From NCBI GenBank assembly GCA_009780175.1, contig WRAO01000009.1, forward strand, positions 20,971-84,970: 64,000 bases of DNA. The letters run 5' to 3'. Below the pieces are notes generated by a model, which searched no databases, had not been told where the DNA came from, and saw only the letters and a program-made list of their open reading frames with translations. The DNA is from Oscillospiraceae bacterium. Lineage in GTDB: Bacteria; Bacillota; Clostridia; Oscillospirales; Oscillospiraceae. The translations under genes and the position numbers were made by a program. The first letter of the stretch is position 1. Each line of letters opens with the position of its first letter. Shown here piece after piece: positions 1-8,069 of the stretch.

Positions 1-1
1 A

Positions 2-784
2 ATGCCTTACAGGACAGATATAGCGTATTTGTATGATGGGTCTTTTGAGGGGCTGCTCTGCTGTGTGTATGAGAGCTACTATCAGAAGGAATTGCCGGCC
101 ATGATTTTCCATTACGAGACTGTGCAGGAGACGCTGTTTCCGGTGAAGGAGATTGTGACGGATGTGGTTGCCGCGGAGAAGGTGGAGCGGTCGATTGCGA
201 CGGCGATTTCGAAAGAGGCGTTGCGGCTCTGCCGGGTTTGCTATTTTTCGCATATAGAAAATAAAGAGATGGCGATTCTTCAGTTTTTGCGGATGGGGTA
301 TCGCGTCGGCCCGAGGGTTACGAGTATGCTGGCGCATGATGTGGTGCGGACGGTTACGAAGGCGGCGCAGAATGTGCAGGGGGAGAGCCATTTTTATCGG
401 GAGTTTCTGCGGTTCTCCGAGTATAACGGGGCGCTGGTGGCGATCATTGAGCCGAAAAACTTTGTACTGCCGATCATTGCGCCGCACTATTGTGATCGGT
501 TTCCGAGTGAGCAATTTTTGATTTATGATAAGACGCATAAATGGGCGTTGGTGTATCAAGAGGGGAAGCGGAGCCTGATTCCGTTGGACGATTTGGAACT
601 GCCGGAGGTTGAGGCGGAAGAGGCGCAGTATCGGGCGTTGTGGAAGCGGTTTTACAATACGATTGCCATCGAGGGCAGGATCAACCCGAAGCGGCGGATG
701 GGGAATATGCCGAAGCGGTATTGGGCGCAGCTGACGGAGTTTCAGGAGACAGGGATTGAGGACGGATCAGGCGCGGGAAAATAG
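2..784 (+). CDS. TIGR03915/DUF4130-type putative DNA metabolism protein
   Basis: The 260-residue product opens with YLYDGSFEGLLCCVYESYY, the characteristic N-terminus of the TIGR03915 (DUF4130-containing) family annotated as probable DNA metabolism protein. The C-terminal half (FYREFLRFSEYNG, FVLPIIAPHYCDRFP, W-x-IYD) also fits that family. In other Clostridia it normally follows a radical SAM partner (TIGR03916, putative DNA repair/modification), which would lie just left of the window. The biochemical function is unknown. The ATG lies at the second base of the window, so I cannot see a ribosome-binding site; family members start close to the YDGSFEG motif, so the gene is probably complete or nearly so. 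Confidence 0.85.
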   Translation: MPYRTDIAYLYDGSFEGLLCCVYESYYQKELPAMIFHYETVQETLFPVKEIVTDVVAAEKVERSIATAISKEALRLCRVCYFSHIENKEMAILQFLRMGYRVGPRVTSMLAHDVVRTVTKAAQNVQGESHFYREFLRFSEYNGALVAIIEPKNFVLPIIAPHYCDRFPSEQFLIYDKTHKWALVYQEGKRSLIPLDDLELPEVEAEEAQYRALWKRFYNTIAIEGRINPKRRMGNMPKRYWAQLTEFQETGIEDGSGAGK

Positions 785-865
785 TGTTGTTTGCAAATGC
801 AGAGGACGGCGACCTCGATGTCTCGTCTGTTTCTAGGCAATGTACTGCTGAGAAACGGGGCGAAG

Positions 866-891
866 GGCGGGCGAACACAGTTCGCCCCTAC
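866..891. repeat. short palindromic interspersed repeat, family A copy 1
   Basis: A GGGCGAAC-type arm, a short ACAG centre and a GTTCGCCC arm followed by CTAC. The same palindrome recurs at about 56538-56562, 56581-56606 and 60660-60682. It is REP-like in size and position, lying only between genes. No function is shown. Confidence 0.75.
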
Positions 892-933
892 AGGGAAACA
901 ATGCGAATACCTTCTCTTCGGATCGGGCGCTGG

Positions 934-962
934 TTGAAATATTGGTGAATTTTTAGTATAAT
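934..962 (+). promoter_or_regulatory. sigma-A promoter for the MATE gene
   Basis: TTGAAA (934-939), a 17-bp spacer and TATAAT (957-962) lie 66 bp upstream of the MATE start codon. Confidence 0.75.
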
Positions 963-974
963 GGCTGATAAGCG

Positions 975-998
975 GGCCCCGCCAGTGCTGGTGGGGTC
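975..998 (+). promoter_or_regulatory. leader hairpin before the MATE gene
   Basis: GGCCCCGCCAG can pair with CTGGTGGGGTC (G-U pairs allowed), followed by CTTTG. It lies between the promoter and the RBS of the next gene. It could be a weak attenuator or a 5' stabiliser; the T-run is too short to call a terminator. Confidence 0.4.
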
Positions 999-1027
999 TT
1001 TGTAATGATCTTTTTCTGGGGGGTGGT

Positions 1028-2404
1028 ATGAGCGTGCGGGATTCTTTGGCTGTGCTATGGGATAGAAGCTTTTTAACGAAGCTGTGGGCGATTGCGATCC
1101 CGGTAGCGGTGCAGAATTTGATTAATTTTGGCGTCACTGCCGCTGATACCATCATGGTGGGGCGGTTGGGCGAGGTACAGCTTTCAGCGGTTTGGGCCTC
1201 GAACCAGCTCACTTTTTTATATATGGTCACCGCGTTTGGGGTTGCGGGCGGCTGCGGGGTCTTGGCGGCGCAGTATTGGGGCGCGGGGAATCGGCAGCGG
1301 GTGCAGGAGATCATGGGCTTTATGTTCCGGCTCACGACAATTGTCACGCTCCTCTTCGCGACCTTGGCCTTCTTCTTCCCGGCACAGGTGCTGGGCTTTA
1401 TTACCTATGACGCGGATGTCATCGCGGAGGGGGTTCCATATCTCCGGATCATGTCTGTGGGCTATCTGTTCTTCGGCTTTACGACGGCGGGGCTTGCGGT
1501 GCTCCGGTCCACGGGGACGGTGAAGATCGCCGTGGTGGCTTCATCCGTCACTTTGGTCATCAGCGTTGTGTTGAATTACGGCCTCATTTTCGGCAACTTC
1601 GGCCTGCCCGAGCTGGGTGTGCCGGGCGCGGCGATCGCGACTTCGACCGCGCGGGTGGTGGAGTTCACCCTCCTCTGCATTTACCTCTTCCGGGTGGAGA
1701 AACGCATCGCGTTCCGGCCTATCCAGTTGCTGCGGTGGCGGGTGGGCGTGGCGCGGCCGTTTTTTTCGCATTCATCACCGGTATTGGTCAGTGAACTCGG
1801 CTGGGCGATGGCGAATTTTATGGTTGGCGTCATCATCGGGCAGATGGGCAGAGAGTTTATGGCGGCGAACACGATCGCGACGCTCCTGATCCAGTTTGTG
1901 GGAGTCGCGATCCTCGGCCTTGCGAGCGCGGCGGCGACGATGGTGGGCAACAGCATCGGCGCGGGAGAGCGGGACCGGGCGATACAGTACGCAAATGGGA
2001 TGCTGGCACTTAGTTTCTTTGCGGGGATCGCCGGTTTTTTGGCCGTTCAAGCGCTCCGTTTGCCGCTGATTGGCCTCTATGAGTATGAGTTTTCCGAAGC
2101 CGCGCTGGAATACGCGCGGCAGATTACGCATGTGCTCTCTGTAATCACGATTTTCCACGCGGTTGCCATCGTGGCGATTTTAGGGACGCTGCGGGGCGGG
2201 GGAGACACAAAGTTTGCCATGGTGACGGATATTATCTTCGCCTGGCTCATCGCGATTCCGCTGGGCGCGATTGCGGGGCTATGGCTGCAATGGCCGGTTG
2301 TTCTGGTGTATCTCGTTTTGCGCAGTGAGGATTTGTTCAAGGCTGTTGTTGTGCTCTGGCGGATTCCAAGCGGGAAATGGCTAAAAGATGTGCGGGAGCG
2401 GTAG
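1028..2404 (+). CDS. MATE family efflux transporter
   Basis: The 458-residue polytopic membrane protein has about 12 hydrophobic segments and the usual MATE length. The N-terminal signature includes VAVQNLINFGVTAADTIMVGRLG, which is the Na+/H+-coupled multidrug-export family pattern near helix 1. The second half repeats the fold (LVSELGWAMANFMVGVIIGQMG), as expected for the two-bundle MATE architecture. The likely role is export of cationic compounds or metabolites at the cytoplasmic membrane; the substrate cannot be read from sequence. The ATG at 1028 is preceded by a G-rich RBS (GGGGGTGG). Its own promoter and leader hairpin lie just upstream. Confidence 0.93.
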   Translation: MSVRDSLAVLWDRSFLTKLWAIAIPVAVQNLINFGVTAADTIMVGRLGEVQLSAVWASNQLTFLYMVTAFGVAGGCGVLAAQYWGAGNRQRVQEIMGFMFRLTTIVTLLFATLAFFFPAQVLGFITYDADVIAEGVPYLRIMSVGYLFFGFTTAGLAVLRSTGTVKIAVVASSVTLVISVVLNYGLIFGNFGLPELGVPGAAIATSTARVVEFTLLCIYLFRVEKRIAFRPIQLLRWRVGVARPFFSHSSPVLVSELGWAMANFMVGVIIGQMGREFMAANTIATLLIQFVGVAILGLASAAATMVGNSIGAGERDRAIQYANGMLALSFFAGIAGFLAVQALRLPLIGLYEYEFSEAALEYARQITHVLSVITIFHAVAIVAILGTLRGGGDTKFAMVTDIIFAWLIAIPLGAIAGLWLQWPVVLVYLVLRSEDLFKAVVVLWRIPSGKWLKDVRER

Positions 2405-2410
2405 AGGTTG

Positions 2411-2439
2411 TTGCGCACAGATAGCTTTTGCTGTATACT
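2411..2439 (+). promoter_or_regulatory. candidate promoter for the serine hydrolase gene
   Basis: TTGCGC (2411-2416), 17 bp, TATACT (2434-2439). The -35 is imperfect, and another weak candidate (TATGAT near 2516) exists closer to the gene. Confidence 0.4.
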
Positions 2440-2572
2440 GGCGGACGGCGTATTTGTATTATACATTCTAATGCAATTCTAATCTGCCTTACACCTTGTT
2501 CTAAGACTTGGACAGTATGATATGGGCGCAAGAAAAGAGACGGAGCGAAGGGCTCCGTATAGATGAGGGAGA

Positions 2573-4477
2573 ATGAAGATGTTTCGAAAACTACTGGCAA
2601 CACTATTGCTGTTGACCCTACTGGTCACAACTGCCCTGCCGGCCGTTGCGGCGGCAGGGCCTGTCACCCCGTCCGGCCTTTCCTTCGCGGAGATGGAGCG
2701 GCAGATTGAGGAGTTGATGCAGGAACATGTCGGCACGTCCACACCCGGAGCGGCTATTGTTGTGGTGCATGAAGGTGAAATCATATTTTCTCGCGGCTAC
2801 GGTTGGGCGGATATCGACAACCAAATCCCGGTTGACCCTGCGACTACGGTGTTTGAATATGCGTCTATCGGCAAGACCTTTACATGGGTTGCTGTCATGC
2901 AGCTTGTGGAGCAGGGATTGTTAGACCTAGACGCAGACATCACGACCTATCTGCCGGACTCGTTCCGATTTGAGATGCCATTTACCATGCGGGACATTTT
3001 AAACCATACGCCGGGTTTTGCGGAAACGCTGTTTGGCCCCTCTTTCGACGGCCAGCGGCTGCCAACGCTGGAGGAAGCTCTGTTGGCTGGTCAACCACTT
3101 CAGATTTTCACACCCGGAACCGTAAGCGCTTATTCGAATTGGGGTTCTGCTTTGGCTGGTCTTGTGGTTGCCGAAATCAGCGGACAAAGCTTTGCCGACT
3201 TTGAGCGGGAAAACATTTTGCTCCCGGCGAATATGCGGAACACCTTGAACATACCCGACTGGTTTCGAAATGACAGCTTTTTAGCCAATCGAGTGCAGGG
3301 CTATATTGCGGTAGACGGCGCGTTTTTAGAGCAAGCGCCGATCTATGTGTTTGACTATCCGGCCGGTGCGCTCAATGGGACAGCGGAAGATTTGGCGGCA
3401 TTCATCAAGGCGCTTACGCCGCCCGCGGGTGAATCTGGCCCGCTGTTTGCGGATGCGGAAAGTCTGCGGACTATATTTTCCTCGAGCTCTTTAGACCCGA
3501 TCAATCGTCCGGGAACCAATCACGGTTTTCTTTCCTATAGCGGCGCTTTGCCCGGATTTGGACACGGCGGCAACTTGCTCGGCTCCAGTACGGATTTTGT
3601 TATCGTACCCGAACTGCGTTTCGGCTTTGTTTTGCTCACCAATGTCGGCGGAGAAATGGACCTGATGCCTGCCATCCAAACATTGCTCTTAGGCAATCCG
3701 CCAGCCCCGATGATCGGAACGGGTCTGCCCAGCGCTGAGGCTGTAGAGGGGCAATTTATTTCCGCGCGCCGGCTGGAGGGGAATTTTGCGGAGTTCGTGA
3801 GCTTTTCCGGTTTTATGATGCCCATGTTTGAGATCACCGCGCTGGATGACAATACCATTCTGGCTTCGTTCGGTGAGTTTGGCTCGGCGATCTATGTGCA
3901 AACAGAGCCTTATGTATTTCAGGCTTATGACGGGACAGACGGCCCATTGTTGACGATGTTCTTTCCGGAACTGCGTTTTCGCATGGAGCATGGCGCACCC
4001 GTACATATCATGGCTGTGCCTATGGACTTTACATCCGTGCCGGCGGGGCGCACCATGCCATTTCTGATGGCCAGCCTTATCATCACAGTGTTGAATGTGG
4101 TGTTTTTCTTCATCGCACCGATTGTGTTGCTTATTCTGTTTCTTGTGCGCCGGAAGCAGCAAAGAACGCGCACGCACTTTGACCGCTTGAGCACCGGCCT
4201 TATACTCTCGGGGACATTGCTTGCGCTTAACAATCTGGCCCTGATCTTGCGCGTGGGAATCAACCCCTTCCGCTCAGTTGCTGAACTGGCGCCTCAGATC
4301 TGGATGAACTATGTGCTGGCGGGTCTGACGATACTGCTCTTTGCCGGATCGCTTTGGGCATGGCGCACGGTCGGAGATGGCGGAACGAAACGCAAAGCGC
4401 TGTTTGTATTGACGGCCCTGCTCCTCGCGCTCTTGCTGGTCGTCTTGTGGAACTGGAATTTCTTTGTGCTGTTATAG
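2573..4477 (+). CDS. membrane-anchored serine hydrolase, class C beta-lactamase/PBP4* family
   Basis: The 634-residue product has an N-terminal signal peptide ending near AVAAAG. A beta-lactamase-fold domain follows, with the S98-x-x-K101 nucleophile motif (SIGK) and Y187-S-N189. An HGG triad-like motif sits near residue 325. The last ~130 residues form four hydrophobic helices, so the catalytic domain should sit outside the membrane with a C-terminal anchor. Such proteins act as D-aminopeptidases, esterases or peptidoglycan-modifying enzymes; true beta-lactamase activity is not implied. Two in-frame ATGs (2573 and 2579) follow a GAGGGA box. The second has the better spacing. A terminator follows. 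Confidence 0.88.
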   Translation: MKMFRKLLATLLLLTLLVTTALPAVAAAGPVTPSGLSFAEMERQIEELMQEHVGTSTPGAAIVVVHEGEIIFSRGYGWADIDNQIPVDPATTVFEYASIGKTFTWVAVMQLVEQGLLDLDADITTYLPDSFRFEMPFTMRDILNHTPGFAETLFGPSFDGQRLPTLEEALLAGQPLQIFTPGTVSAYSNWGSALAGLVVAEISGQSFADFERENILLPANMRNTLNIPDWFRNDSFLANRVQGYIAVDGAFLEQAPIYVFDYPAGALNGTAEDLAAFIKALTPPAGESGPLFADAESLRTIFSSSSLDPINRPGTNHGFLSYSGALPGFGHGGNLLGSSTDFVIVPELRFGFVLLTNVGGEMDLMPAIQTLLLGNPPAPMIGTGLPSAEAVEGQFISARRLEGNFAEFVSFSGFMMPMFEITALDDNTILASFGEFGSAIYVQTEPYVFQAYDGTDGPLLTMFFPELRFRMEHGAPVHIMAVPMDFTSVPAGRTMPFLMASLIITVLNVVFFFIAPIVLLILFLVRRKQQRTRTHFDRLSTGLILSGTLLALNNLALILRVGINPFRSVAELAPQIWMNYVLAGLTILLFAGSLWAWRTVGDGGTKRKALFVLTALLLALLLVVLWNWNFFVLL

Positions 4478-4509
4478 GCGTAGAAGAACGGTCCATGTGT
4501 CAAAAAAGA

Positions 4510-4546
4510 AATACCGTGTCACGCTCTCTGTGACATGGTATTTTTG
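4510..4546 (+). terminator. intrinsic terminator after the serine hydrolase gene
   Basis: ATACCGTGTCAC and GTGACATGGTAT form a 12-bp stem, followed by a T-rich run (TTTTTGTT). Confidence 0.85.
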
Positions 4547-4633
4547 TTGTGTGCCAAGCAAGTGATACTGCTCATTTTCGAAACGCGTACTTGTTAAAAT
4601 GGTAGAAAATGAAACATCCGCAGCGAAAACGTA

Positions 4634-4662
4634 TTGACAAACGCCGTGGAGGGGAATATTAT
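4634..4662 (+). promoter_or_regulatory. consensus sigma-A promoter of the tricarboxylate catabolic operon
   Basis: TTGACA (4634-4639), exactly 17 bp, TATTAT (4657-4662). Transcription would start near 4669. This rules against a GTG at 4665 as start of the first gene and favours the ATG at 4722. Confidence 0.85.
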
Positions 4663-4721
4663 GTGTGCAAGCAATATTGTTCAACAATTTTGGAATACAA
4701 ATACGAGAGTGGGAGAGAAAA

Positions 4722-5615
4722 ATGGATCAGATGCGACACTTGATTCAAGGGGCCTACGACCTGCATATACATTCCGGGCCAGATTTGATGCCGCGCAAGA
4801 TGGACGACGCGGAGATGGCGGAACGGATCGTCGCAAGCGGCATGGCGGGTTTTGCCATGAAGAGCCACTACTTCTGTACCGGCGAACGGGCGAAGATCGT
4901 CAGTAAGCAATTTCCGGGCTGTCACGGAATCGGATCGCTCGTGCTCAATCAGTCTGTGGGGGGCATTAATCCGACGGCGGTTGAAATCGCGGCGCGCAGT
5001 GAAACGAAGATGATCTGGTTTCCAACGCTAGACTCTGTGCATGGCAGAGAAGATATTTACAGCGGCAAGCCGATCGAGAAGCTGCCTTACTGGGCGAGAA
5101 TCATCCTCCAAATGGAAGCGGAAGGTATTGAAATCACGCCGATCCGTATTTTGGACGACAATGGAAAGCTGATTGATCCGGTGTATGACGTGCTCAACGC
5201 GATCGCCAAGCATAATCTGACACTGGTGACGGGGAATATCTCACATGAGGAGTGCTTTGCGCTGGTCAAAGCGGCGCATGAGCGCAAAGTGGAGAAGATC
5301 ATCATCGCGCTGGTGGATCATCCCTCGGTCAACTACTCCTTGGAAGAGCAGAAAGAGTTGCTCCAATACGGCGCATATATGGAACACTGCTACAACACTT
5401 GGTCTTCCGGGAAATCAGACTGGGAAGAGACGCTCCGCCAAATCAAGACCATAGGCCCGGACCGTGTTGTGTTGACCACGGACCTCGGCCAAAAAGATGG
5501 GATCTATCCGGACGAAGGCATGCTGGCATTCGCTGTGAAGCTTGCGGAAGCTGGAGTGAGCGAGGCGGATATCCGGAAGATGATGGTGACCAATCCAAGC
5601 GCATTTGTGAAATAA
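4722..5615 (+). CDS. DUF6282 TIM-barrel metal-dependent hydrolase
   Basis: The 297-residue protein has the amidohydrolase-like N-terminal metal motif D-L-H-I-H (H15, H17). Further conserved His/Asp positions are in MKSHYFCTG, GNISHEE, LVDHP and TTDLGQ, matching the DUF6282 family of predicted TIM-barrel hydrolases. No activity is established for this family to my knowledge. It is the first gene of an operon with a GalB-like hydratase, a Tct transporter and an RraA-fold aldolase. I infer that it opens a ring or hydrolyses an ester or amide in the imported substrate. Start 4722 is chosen because GGGAGAG lies 5 bp upstream. An upstream in-frame GTG at 4665 overlaps the predicted transcription start. 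Confidence 0.82.
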   Translation: MDQMRHLIQGAYDLHIHSGPDLMPRKMDDAEMAERIVASGMAGFAMKSHYFCTGERAKIVSKQFPGCHGIGSLVLNQSVGGINPTAVEIAARSETKMIWFPTLDSVHGREDIYSGKPIEKLPYWARIILQMEAEGIEITPIRILDDNGKLIDPVYDVLNAIAKHNLTLVTGNISHEECFALVKAAHERKVEKIIIALVDHPSVNYSLEEQKELLQYGAYMEHCYNTWSSGKSDWEETLRQIKTIGPDRVVLTTDLGQKDGIYPDEGMLAFAVKLAEAGVSEADIRKMMVTNPSAFVK

Positions 5616-5650
5616 CGGCCGCAAGCGGTCATTATTCAGATTAAAATGTA

Positions 5651-5682
5651 TATGTCATCACGGCGCAAGCGCTTATGACATA
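5651..5682 (+). promoter_or_regulatory. intercistronic hairpin
   Basis: TATGTCAT pairs with ATGACATA, with an inner GCGCAAGCGC. It lies directly upstream of an AAGGAGG ribosome-binding site and has no T-run. It probably stabilises or processes the mRNA. Confidence 0.5.
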
Positions 5683-5696
5683 AAGGAGGAAACAAT

Positions 5697-6425
5697 ATGA
5701 TCCAAGGTAAGAAACTATTGGTCGTCAGCGCACACGCGGCGGACTATGTATGGAGATCGGGCGGCGTGATCGCGAAGTATATCGAGGAAGGCGCGGAGGT
5801 GCATGTCGTGGTGCTGAGCTACGGTGTGCGCGGGGAGAGTAATGATCTCTGGAATACCCCGGGCCGGACAGCGGACGAAGTCAAAGCCATCCGCGACAAG
5901 GAAACCAGAGCCGCCGCAGAGATTCTTGGCATCACAAACATCGAGTTCTGGGATTTGCCAGACTATCCCATTCCGCTCACCGAAGCGGATTCGACCCGCC
6001 TCGTGCGCAAGATGAGAGAAGTCAATCCCGATATCCTCATTTCCCACGACAGATACGACATCATGAACCCGGACCACTGTGATGTGCAGGACTTTGTACA
6101 CAGATGCAGCGTGATGAGCGTCTCCAACGGCGTGGAGCTTGAAGGGACGAAGGCTTCGAAGCAAATGCGGATTTACAGCTTCGAGCCGCACCAAACGGAG
6201 ATGAGCAACTTTGTGCCCGGCAGTTTTGTGGACATTACGTCCGTGTACGACAAAAAAGTCGCGGCGATGAAATGCTTTGAGGCGCAGAGCCACCTCATTG
6301 AATATTACACGCACAGAGCCTTCTTGCGCGGGAACCACGCGCGTCGGCTTTCGGACTATAAGGATTACAAATACGCAGAATGTTTCGCTAACTTTTTCCC
6401 AATAGTAGGGCCGGAGCTCTACTAA
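5697..6425 (+). CDS. PIG-L-fold metalloenzyme, GalB (4-oxalomesaconate hydratase)-like
   Basis: The 242-residue protein belongs to the PIG-L/LmbE fold. The usual deacetylase motif AHPDD is replaced by S-A-H13-A-A-D16 followed by YVWRSGG. That variant, with LSYGVRGES, YSFEPHQTE, VDITSVYDKKVAAM and YYTHRAFLRG, is the pattern I recall for GalB, the 4-oxalomesaconate hydratase of gallate degradation. A second metal-site His is expected in NPDHCD. The predicted reaction is addition of water to 4-oxalomesaconate, or a close relative, giving 4-carboxy-4-hydroxy-2-oxoadipate. The aldolase at 10317 would then cleave that product. The RBS is AAGGAGG, 7 bp before the ATG. Calling it a plain N-deacetylase would be less consistent with the motif and context. 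Confidence 0.78.
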   Translation: MIQGKKLLVVSAHAADYVWRSGGVIAKYIEEGAEVHVVVLSYGVRGESNDLWNTPGRTADEVKAIRDKETRAAAEILGITNIEFWDLPDYPIPLTEADSTRLVRKMREVNPDILISHDRYDIMNPDHCDVQDFVHRCSVMSVSNGVELEGTKASKQMRIYSFEPHQTEMSNFVPGSFVDITSVYDKKVAAMKCFEAQSHLIEYYTHRAFLRGNHARRLSDYKDYKYAECFANFFPIVGPELY

Positions 6426-6457
6426 ATATAAAAAATGAAAAAAGAGAGGGTCTTAAA

Positions 6458-7438
6458 ATGAGAAGGAAAAGTATCTTGGTTCTAGTGTTGGTGCTGGCAA
6501 TGGCGCTCCTCCTGACAGCTTGTGCAGGGGGCTCGCGCGAAGAGGCGGAGTTCCCGAGCCGCAACATTGAGTTCGTTGTGCCGTTCGGCGCAGGCGGCGC
6601 GAGTGACATCGCGGCGCGTACCATCGCGGAAGTTATGGGCGATTTCATTGACGTCAACATCACCATCGCAAACGTACCGGGCGGCGGAACAGCTACCGGG
6701 ATGATGCACGCTTACAACGCACCGGCCGACGGCTACACCGTGTTCTTCCTGACCCCGTCCGTACACATTGTAGAGTCGCAAGAACTCGCGCCGATCAACT
6801 TCAGCGAAACTTTCGTACCGCTGGCTACGATGCAAATTGACGCGCTCGCGATGTCCGTACACAGAGACAACGAGAACTTCCAAACGGTGGAAGAGTTGAT
6901 CGAGTTCGCAAGAGCAAACCCGGGCCGTGTAACCGCCGGCGGTCAATCGCCGCGCGGTCTGCATGACTTTATCGTCACCGGCTTCGCGGCGGCGGCAGGC
7001 ATCGAGATCACTTTCGTACCTTATGATTCCGCAGGCGAGCAAAGAGCGGCCTTCCTCGGCAGAGAGATCGACATTTATCTTGAGAACGTCTCCGCACTGA
7101 CCGCACTCTTGGTTAACGATGAAATCGTACCGTTTGTAGTCATTCACGACGAGCGCATCTACTCGCTCCCGGAAATGGCGCATGTGCCGTCTTCCGTAGA
7201 ACTGGGCATCAATTTTACGCAAGGTTCTTGGCGTGCGCTTGCGGTGAGAACCGGCACACCGCAGGAGATCATCGATGTTCTGGAAGAGCTTCTGCACAGA
7301 GTGTATCTGTCGGACGCATACCAAGAGAGAGCAACTTTGGAGAACTCGAACTACATCTCCGGCTGGAGAACCGCGGCACAGACTTCCGCAATCTGGGCAA
7401 GTGAGCTGGAGCAATTCAAAGTCATTTTCGGCGAATAA
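6458..7438 (+). CDS. tctC: TctC/Bug-type solute-binding lipoprotein of a tripartite tricarboxylate transporter
   Basis: The 326-residue product has a lipoprotein signal with lipobox LLTAC (Cys22 predicted to be lipidated). The mature part shows the Bug-receptor pattern: PSRNIEFVVPFGAGGASDI, NVPGGGTATG, a long alpha/beta fold and WRALAVRTGTP near the C-terminus. Bug proteins bind carboxylated ligands with two beta-strand-turn motifs and deliver them to TctAB. In a Gram-positive cell it would be tethered outside the membrane by the lipid. RBS AGAGAGG. It is followed by a strong hairpin, a common way to keep the binding protein more abundant than the membrane subunits. Confidence 0.92.
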   Translation: MRRKSILVLVLVLAMALLLTACAGGSREEAEFPSRNIEFVVPFGAGGASDIAARTIAEVMGDFIDVNITIANVPGGGTATGMMHAYNAPADGYTVFFLTPSVHIVESQELAPINFSETFVPLATMQIDALAMSVHRDNENFQTVEELIEFARANPGRVTAGGQSPRGLHDFIVTGFAAAAGIEITFVPYDSAGEQRAAFLGREIDIYLENVSALTALLVNDEIVPFVVIHDERIYSLPEMAHVPSSVELGINFTQGSWRALAVRTGTPQEIIDVLEELLHRVYLSDAYQERATLENSNYISGWRTAAQTSAIWASELEQFKVIFGE

Positions 7439-7463
7439 TATACCTTAACAGGCTCTGACAGCC

Positions 7464-7495
7464 TGGGGCGGTGCGGCTCTAACCGCGCCGCCCCA
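7464..7495 (+). promoter_or_regulatory. strong intercistronic hairpin between tctC and tctB
   Basis: TGGGGCGGTGCGG pairs with CCGCGCCGCCCCA (13-bp stem, 6-nt loop, one G-U). There is no T-run, so it probably protects the tctC mRNA 3' end or attenuates read-through. Confidence 0.65.
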
Positions 7496-7546
7496 AATGT
7501 CTCGTCTACATGGAGCACGCTTGATATAGAACAACGGGGGAGCAAT

Positions 7547-8041
7547 ATGGAATTTCTATTTCTCGGTTTTTTGGCGATTGTACTGATCGCTTATCTCGGA
7601 CTTGCAATTCAGATCCCACACCAATCGGTGCCGGCTGACGTGATTGAGGCGAATGGGTTTCCCATTTTGATTTCGGTCACCGCCTTGGTGCTTTTGGCCT
7701 TTGCGACAGCGGAAGCGGTGAAGAAGCGGAGAGCCGATACAGCGGCGGGTGTGGAAAAAGAACGGATCACGTTGAGCAAAAATGCGATTACTCGCCTTGC
7801 GATTGTGGTGGGCTTGATCGTTTTTTATATTTTCTCGCTGAGGACCATCGGGTTTATCACAGCGATGGCAATCTTTTTGTTTGGCTCTACCACCGCAATG
7901 GGGTCCAGACGCTATGTGTTTAACCTGATCTTTGCTGTTGGCCTAACGGTTATATTGACACTCGTGTTTGGACAATTGTTTATGATTATGATCCCGCGCG
8001 GGGTCGGTATTTTCCGGGAGCTTAGCTTCCTTCTCCATTAA
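7547..8041 (+). CDS. tctB: TctB-type small membrane subunit
   Basis: The 164-residue protein has about four transmembrane segments, matching the small TctB subunit of tripartite tricarboxylate transporters. TctB sequences are poorly conserved, so identification relies on size, hydrophobic pattern (FLGFLAIVLIAYLGLAIQ, then helices from about residue 83 onward) and its position between tctC and tctA. Its role is structural or assembly-related in the permease. The RBS is GGGGGAG upstream of the ATG. It is translated from the same mRNA as its neighbours. Confidence 0.85.
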   Translation: MEFLFLGFLAIVLIAYLGLAIQIPHQSVPADVIEANGFPILISVTALVLLAFATAEAVKKRRADTAAGVEKERITLSKNAITRLAIVVGLIVFYIFSLRTIGFITAMAIFLFGSTTAMGSRRYVFNLIFAVGLTVILTLVFGQLFMIMIPRGVGIFRELSFLLH

Positions 8042-8069
8042 CAAAAGCGAAGCGAAGGGGTGATTGAGA

